Source of the DNA: Echinicola pacifica DSM 19836
GTDB lineage: Bacteria; Bacteroidota; Bacteroidia; Cytophagales; Cyclobacteriaceae
Assembly (NCBI RefSeq): GCF_000373245.1
Contig: NZ_KB890739.1
Coordinates: forward strand, 162,441 to 226,440
Direction: 5' to 3'
DNA length: 64,000 nucleotides
Position numbers and translations under genes: made by a program. Within the stretch, counting starts at the first letter, position 1; each line of letters starts with the position of its first letter. Shown piece after piece: positions 61,347 to 64,000 of this stretch. The notes beneath the pieces were generated by a model that worked only from the letters and a program-made list of their open reading frames with translations, was not told where the DNA came from and ran no database searches.

Positions 61347-63575
61347 ATGGCAATTCAGATAGTACCGGGAGACTTAGGGTCGAAGGAGTTTTTTGTTAAT
61401 GACGAGAGTTATCCCGTCGGGGAATTTTTCTTATACCGATCGGGTGATTCAGTAATGTTTAAAAGCCTTAATACTGGCTGCACGGCTATTTCCGGTAAAT
61501 ATTATGAATTCATTGATGAGGCTGGGGATTCATTCAATTCATCAGGTGATTTGCTGACCTATCTTGATCAGGTGATTTTTGAGGGGAATCCTAATCCGGT
61601 GAATGGTCAGGAAATAGTAAGTGCTTTACAGAATTTACCAAAAGAGCAGCGGTTGAGTTATATGTATTTGAAAAATACTCCCAGTCTAAAATTAAGAGAA
61701 ACTGATTTTAATGTTACAGGAGATGAGGTTCAACTAAACGAGTATGAATATACTGAGGGAAATATTCTATTATTCGACCGGAAAAGGATGTATGGCTCCC
61801 ATATGACACCTTTGAGAGGCGATATTTTAGATTATTATGATGCGGGGGTGGATTCTACCAAAGGTGAGGGGATGATATTTCATAAGGACAGTGTAGTGCC
61901 AAATTTTCCGGATGGTTTTTATTTGGAAGCTGGATCTTATCTTATTGATAATTTAAATATTATTAGGTACCAATTTATTAGTAATTCTTTCAAGTTGTAT
62001 TCGATTACTAGCATTAGTGGTTTTGAGCCTGCGGATTTAAATTACGGACTTGTATTATCCTATGACTTCAACCAGGAAGCACTTCGCAGAGGGGCCATTG
62101 TTGATAAAAGTCTCTATGAAAATGAAGGTGTCCTGGTGAATAGTAATGATGCTTTATGGGAGCCGGACTCCACTGATGGGTATAAAATAGTATTGGGAAA
62201 TTCTGACGATGAAAATTCGAGAAGTTATATTCAGGTTCCTGTTTCTGATTCATTGGAAAGTGTAAAGTATAAATTTTCAATTTATGTGGATTTCGGAAGG
62301 TATTCCTCCGCTGGAAGGGTGTTTTTTGCCACATTTAAGAAAAGCAGTGGAGACACAGGGATCAAAATAGGTACCGTTTCTGATGGAAGACTCGAGGTGT
62401 CAATCAATGAATCGATTATCGGTACATATGGAAGAATCCGCTCCAACAGCCCGGAAGGTTCCTATCCTTTGGATGGTACCACCTTGGGCTACCTGATCAC
62501 CTATGATGGACTTGCATTAAAGATCTATGTAAATGGGGTGCTCAATAAAAGCCAAGATATCCCTGAAGCTTACCTGGATATTTCTTCTGATTCAGATTGG
62601 TTTTTAGGTAAAATGGATGGTGAAACACCACCTGACAGAACTGTTATTACCAACTTTATGGTTTGGAATAGGGTCTTAACAGACAAAGAAATCGAGATTT
62701 TAGAATCTAAAATCGATAAAGTGTCGGTGGTGAAATATTGCCCATTTGATGAAATTCTTACTAATACCGTGAGAGATCAATTAGGGGAAAAAGATGCATG
62801 GATCAAAAGACAGTGCTTCAATGATCCTGAGGATATTTCAATTAGTGATTTTGTTTCCAGAGAAGGGGGCACATCGGGTAAATTTGTTTTAACACGTGGA
62901 TTGCTTTACGGTGGGACAAAACACCGAACCGAGCTCTTGTCTGAAACAGCTATGCCGGAGCATTATACTGATATGAAAAAGTGGACCAGCTTCTCCATCT
63001 ATTTTCCTGAAGATTATTATATCGATGAAAGTCATCAGATTGCAGAAGTAATTTATCAGGTACATGCTGGCCATGGTCAGTCTCCACCAGTAAGTATTAG
63101 GTCAGAATATGATCATTTTTATCTGCAAGTTTGCTTTGGTGAATTTGATGCAACGTATGAAGAACATGCGGAGCTAAAGGATGAACTTAGACAAAGATTC
63201 TATTTTGGAGAGATTGATCCAGGATCATGGCATGACTTTGTGGTATACTATGAGTTAAGCCCCTTTAGTGATGGAGTTACTAAGTTGTGGTTTAATAGAG
63301 ATTTAGTGGTCGATTATGTCGGTCCAAACCTATACACGAATGACGTAGAATTTGAGTATTCCTGGAAAGTGGGTCTATATGCAGCCGCTTGGCTGGATGG
63401 TAAAGGAGAAACGCTGCCAAATGATAGGGTTTTATACTATGATGAAGTTAGGATTGCAGATAATAATTTGCCAGCTTCAGTAATGTTCCAAAAAATGGAT
63501 CCGGAGGGAAGAAAAGCCTTAAGTGGGATTAGTTATCCTAATAATCCTATAGAAATTTTTGGCCAAGGAAAATAG
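61347..63575 (+). CDS. LamG-like plus polysaccharide-lyase-like protein without signal peptide
   Basis: From the ATG at 61347 (MAIQIVPGDLGSKEFF) this encodes 742 residues; the frame is open from a TTG at 61293. The N-terminus (1-115) contains short beta repeats and YYEFIDEAGDSFNSSGDLLTYLDQVIF, a pattern I associate with phage or tail-fibre structural proteins. Residues about 230-440 look like a LamG/concanavalin lectin (GLVLSYDFNQEAL...NEGVLVNSND; LKIYVNGVLNKSQD; FMVWNRVLTDKEIEIL). The C-terminus resembles heparin-lyase-I/alginate-lyase-type jelly rolls (KHRTELLSE, TSFSIYFPEDYYID, GSWHDFVVYYEL, YSWKVGLYAA). No signal peptide or sorting tail is visible. Codon use is A/T-rich compared with neighbours. 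Function is unknown. Confidence 0.7.
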   Translation: MAIQIVPGDLGSKEFFVNDESYPVGEFFLYRSGDSVMFKSLNTGCTAISGKYYEFIDEAGDSFNSSGDLLTYLDQVIFEGNPNPVNGQEIVSALQNLPKEQRLSYMYLKNTPSLKLRETDFNVTGDEVQLNEYEYTEGNILLFDRKRMYGSHMTPLRGDILDYYDAGVDSTKGEGMIFHKDSVVPNFPDGFYLEAGSYLIDNLNIIRYQFISNSFKLYSITSISGFEPADLNYGLVLSYDFNQEALRRGAIVDKSLYENEGVLVNSNDALWEPDSTDGYKIVLGNSDDENSRSYIQVPVSDSLESVKYKFSIYVDFGRYSSAGRVFFATFKKSSGDTGIKIGTVSDGRLEVSINESIIGTYGRIRSNSPEGSYPLDGTTLGYLITYDGLALKIYVNGVLNKSQDIPEAYLDISSDSDWFLGKMDGETPPDRTVITNFMVWNRVLTDKEIEILESKIDKVSVVKYCPFDEILTNTVRDQLGEKDAWIKRQCFNDPEDISISDFVSREGGTSGKFVLTRGLLYGGTKHRTELLSETAMPEHYTDMKKWTSFSIYFPEDYYIDESHQIAEVIYQVHAGHGQSPPVSIRSEYDHFYLQVCFGEFDATYEEHAELKDELRQRFYFGEIDPGSWHDFVVYYELSPFSDGVTKLWFNRDLVVDYVGPNLYTNDVEFEYSWKVGLYAAAWLDGKGETLPNDRVLYYDEVRIADNNLPASVMFQKMDPEGRKALSGISYPNNPIEIFGQGK

Positions 63576-63617
63576 AATGGGCAATAATTTATAAGGCCTA
63601 TTTATTTCAGTAAATTT

Positions 63618-63665
63618 AAAAAGCCGTCATTCAGCTACCTGCATTAGGTGCTGATGACGGCTTTT
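63618..63665. terminator. Bidirectional terminator between the LamG/lyase-like gene and the GH15 gene
   Basis: AAAAAGCCGTCA (63618-63629), a bulged T and TCAGC pair with GCTGA and TGACGGCTTTTT (ending 63665) around a 14-nt loop. The A and T tracts at the feet serve both converging genes. Confidence 0.92.
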
Positions 63666-63734
63666 TCTTTTTCTTTGATAAATAATTAGAATTCATCTCC
63701 CTCCAATATTTACCTCTCAGCAAGCTGGAACTGA

Positions 63735-64000
63735 CTATAAGAAGTTTGGTTTGTCAAGCTTCTGGCCTATCCTGTAGGCGGCATTCATCAAGCCCACATG
63801 GCTATAAGCCTGAGGGAAATTACCCCACTGACTGCCGGTCTTATGATCCACATCTTCGGAGAATAACTGAAGGTGATTACAGTACTTAGTGAGCGTTTCA
63901 AATCCCTCTACAGCCTCATCCAGTCGATTGACACAGGCCAGTGCTTCGATATACCAGAAGGCACAGATCAGGAAGGTAGTTTCCGGCACTCCAAAATCAT
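63735..64000 (-). CDS. Glycoside hydrolase family 15 (glucoamylase/trehalase-like), C-terminal part, continues beyond the window
   Basis: Only the last 88 or so codons are inside the window. In frame to the right edge it reads DFGVPETTFLICAFWYIEALA, then LFSEDVDHKTGSQWGNFPQAYSHVGLMNAAYRIG, which is the conserved C-terminal catalytic block of GH15 proteins, including the second catalytic Glu region (PET) in this family as I recall it. Bacterial members cleave maltodextrins or trehalose. With a trehalose synthase/phosphatase gene at 34178-36346, a trehalase role is possible but unproven. Confidence 0.85.
   Translation of the reverse strand, partial: DFGVPETTFLICAFWYIEALACVNRLDEAVEGFETLTKYCNHLQLFSEDVDHKTGSQWGNFPQAYSHVGLMNAAYRIGQKLDKPNFL

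Noticed and set aside
1-64000. CRISPR array, rRNA operon or intact prophage
   Set aside because: I saw no regularly spaced identical repeats, no rRNA sequence, and no integrase or capsid genes in the window.

Overview
The window looks like a chromosomal segment of a free-living member of the Bacteroidota, most likely order Cytophagales (an Algoriphagus / Cyclobacterium type of organism). I infer this from gene content, not from a database search. The supporting signs are a SusC/SusD pair, TAnnTTTG-type -7 boxes with few Shine-Dalgarno sequences, a Na+-NQR operon, a DUF2807 (GIN) protein, DUF502, YpdA, a BlaI/BlaR1-type pair, and a DnaE polymerase with an N-terminal exonuclease domain.

Left part (1-8.6 kb). 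A decayed ISAon1-like transposase fragment lies at the left edge, next to a tRNA-Ala(GGC) gene whose 3' end is duplicated in a tRNA pseudogene. Housekeeping and small genes follow: clpS-recR, a sodium:solute symporter, an XRE regulator, mscS with an alkyltransferase-like gene, an SDR plus GIN-domain protein, a GreA/GreB-like protein and a META-domain lipoprotein.

Middle part (8.6-36 kb). The threonine operon thrA-thrB-thrC is preceded by an untracked 41-codon leader peptide rich in Thr and Ile codons, which points to attenuation. A BlaI/BlaR1-type pair is preceded by three perfect TACGA-N6-TCGTA operators. Then come ypdA, a sensor kinase, adenine deaminase, cmk-ispH, nqrABCDE (nqrF is not here and a strong terminator closes the operon), a DUF502 protein, thioredoxin, the exonuclease-polymerase fusion DnaE, and the fused trehalose-6-phosphate synthase/phosphatase.

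Right part (36-60.8 kb). This is the most coherent accessory region and I read it as a peptidoglycan / N-acetylmuramic acid (MurNAc) salvage locus. It holds a BadF-type amino-sugar kinase, MurQ etherase, a DUF187/GHL10 (DigH-like) glycosidase, a Na+ symporter, two lipoprotein AmpD-like amidases, a SusC/SusD outer-membrane pair, a secreted NagZ-like GH3 fused to a serine beta-lactamase-like domain, and a phosphoesterase/beta-propeller protein. A LuxR-type response regulator and a very large AAA-TPR-GAF-histidine kinase flank it, and hflK-hflC sit inside it. An 18-bp inverted repeat, ATCCCTG-N4-CAGGGAT or a close variant, occurs in the intergenic regions in front of the kinase operon, both amidases and the hflK/susC divergent pair. 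This is my best candidate for an undescribed regulatory link that makes the scattered genes one regulon.

Right edge (60.8-64 kb). A visibly A+T-richer gene encodes a LamG plus polysaccharide-lyase-like protein without a signal peptide. After it lies the 3' end of a GH15 glucoamylase/trehalase-like gene that runs out of the window.

All family assignments come from reading motifs by eye. No alignment or database search was run.
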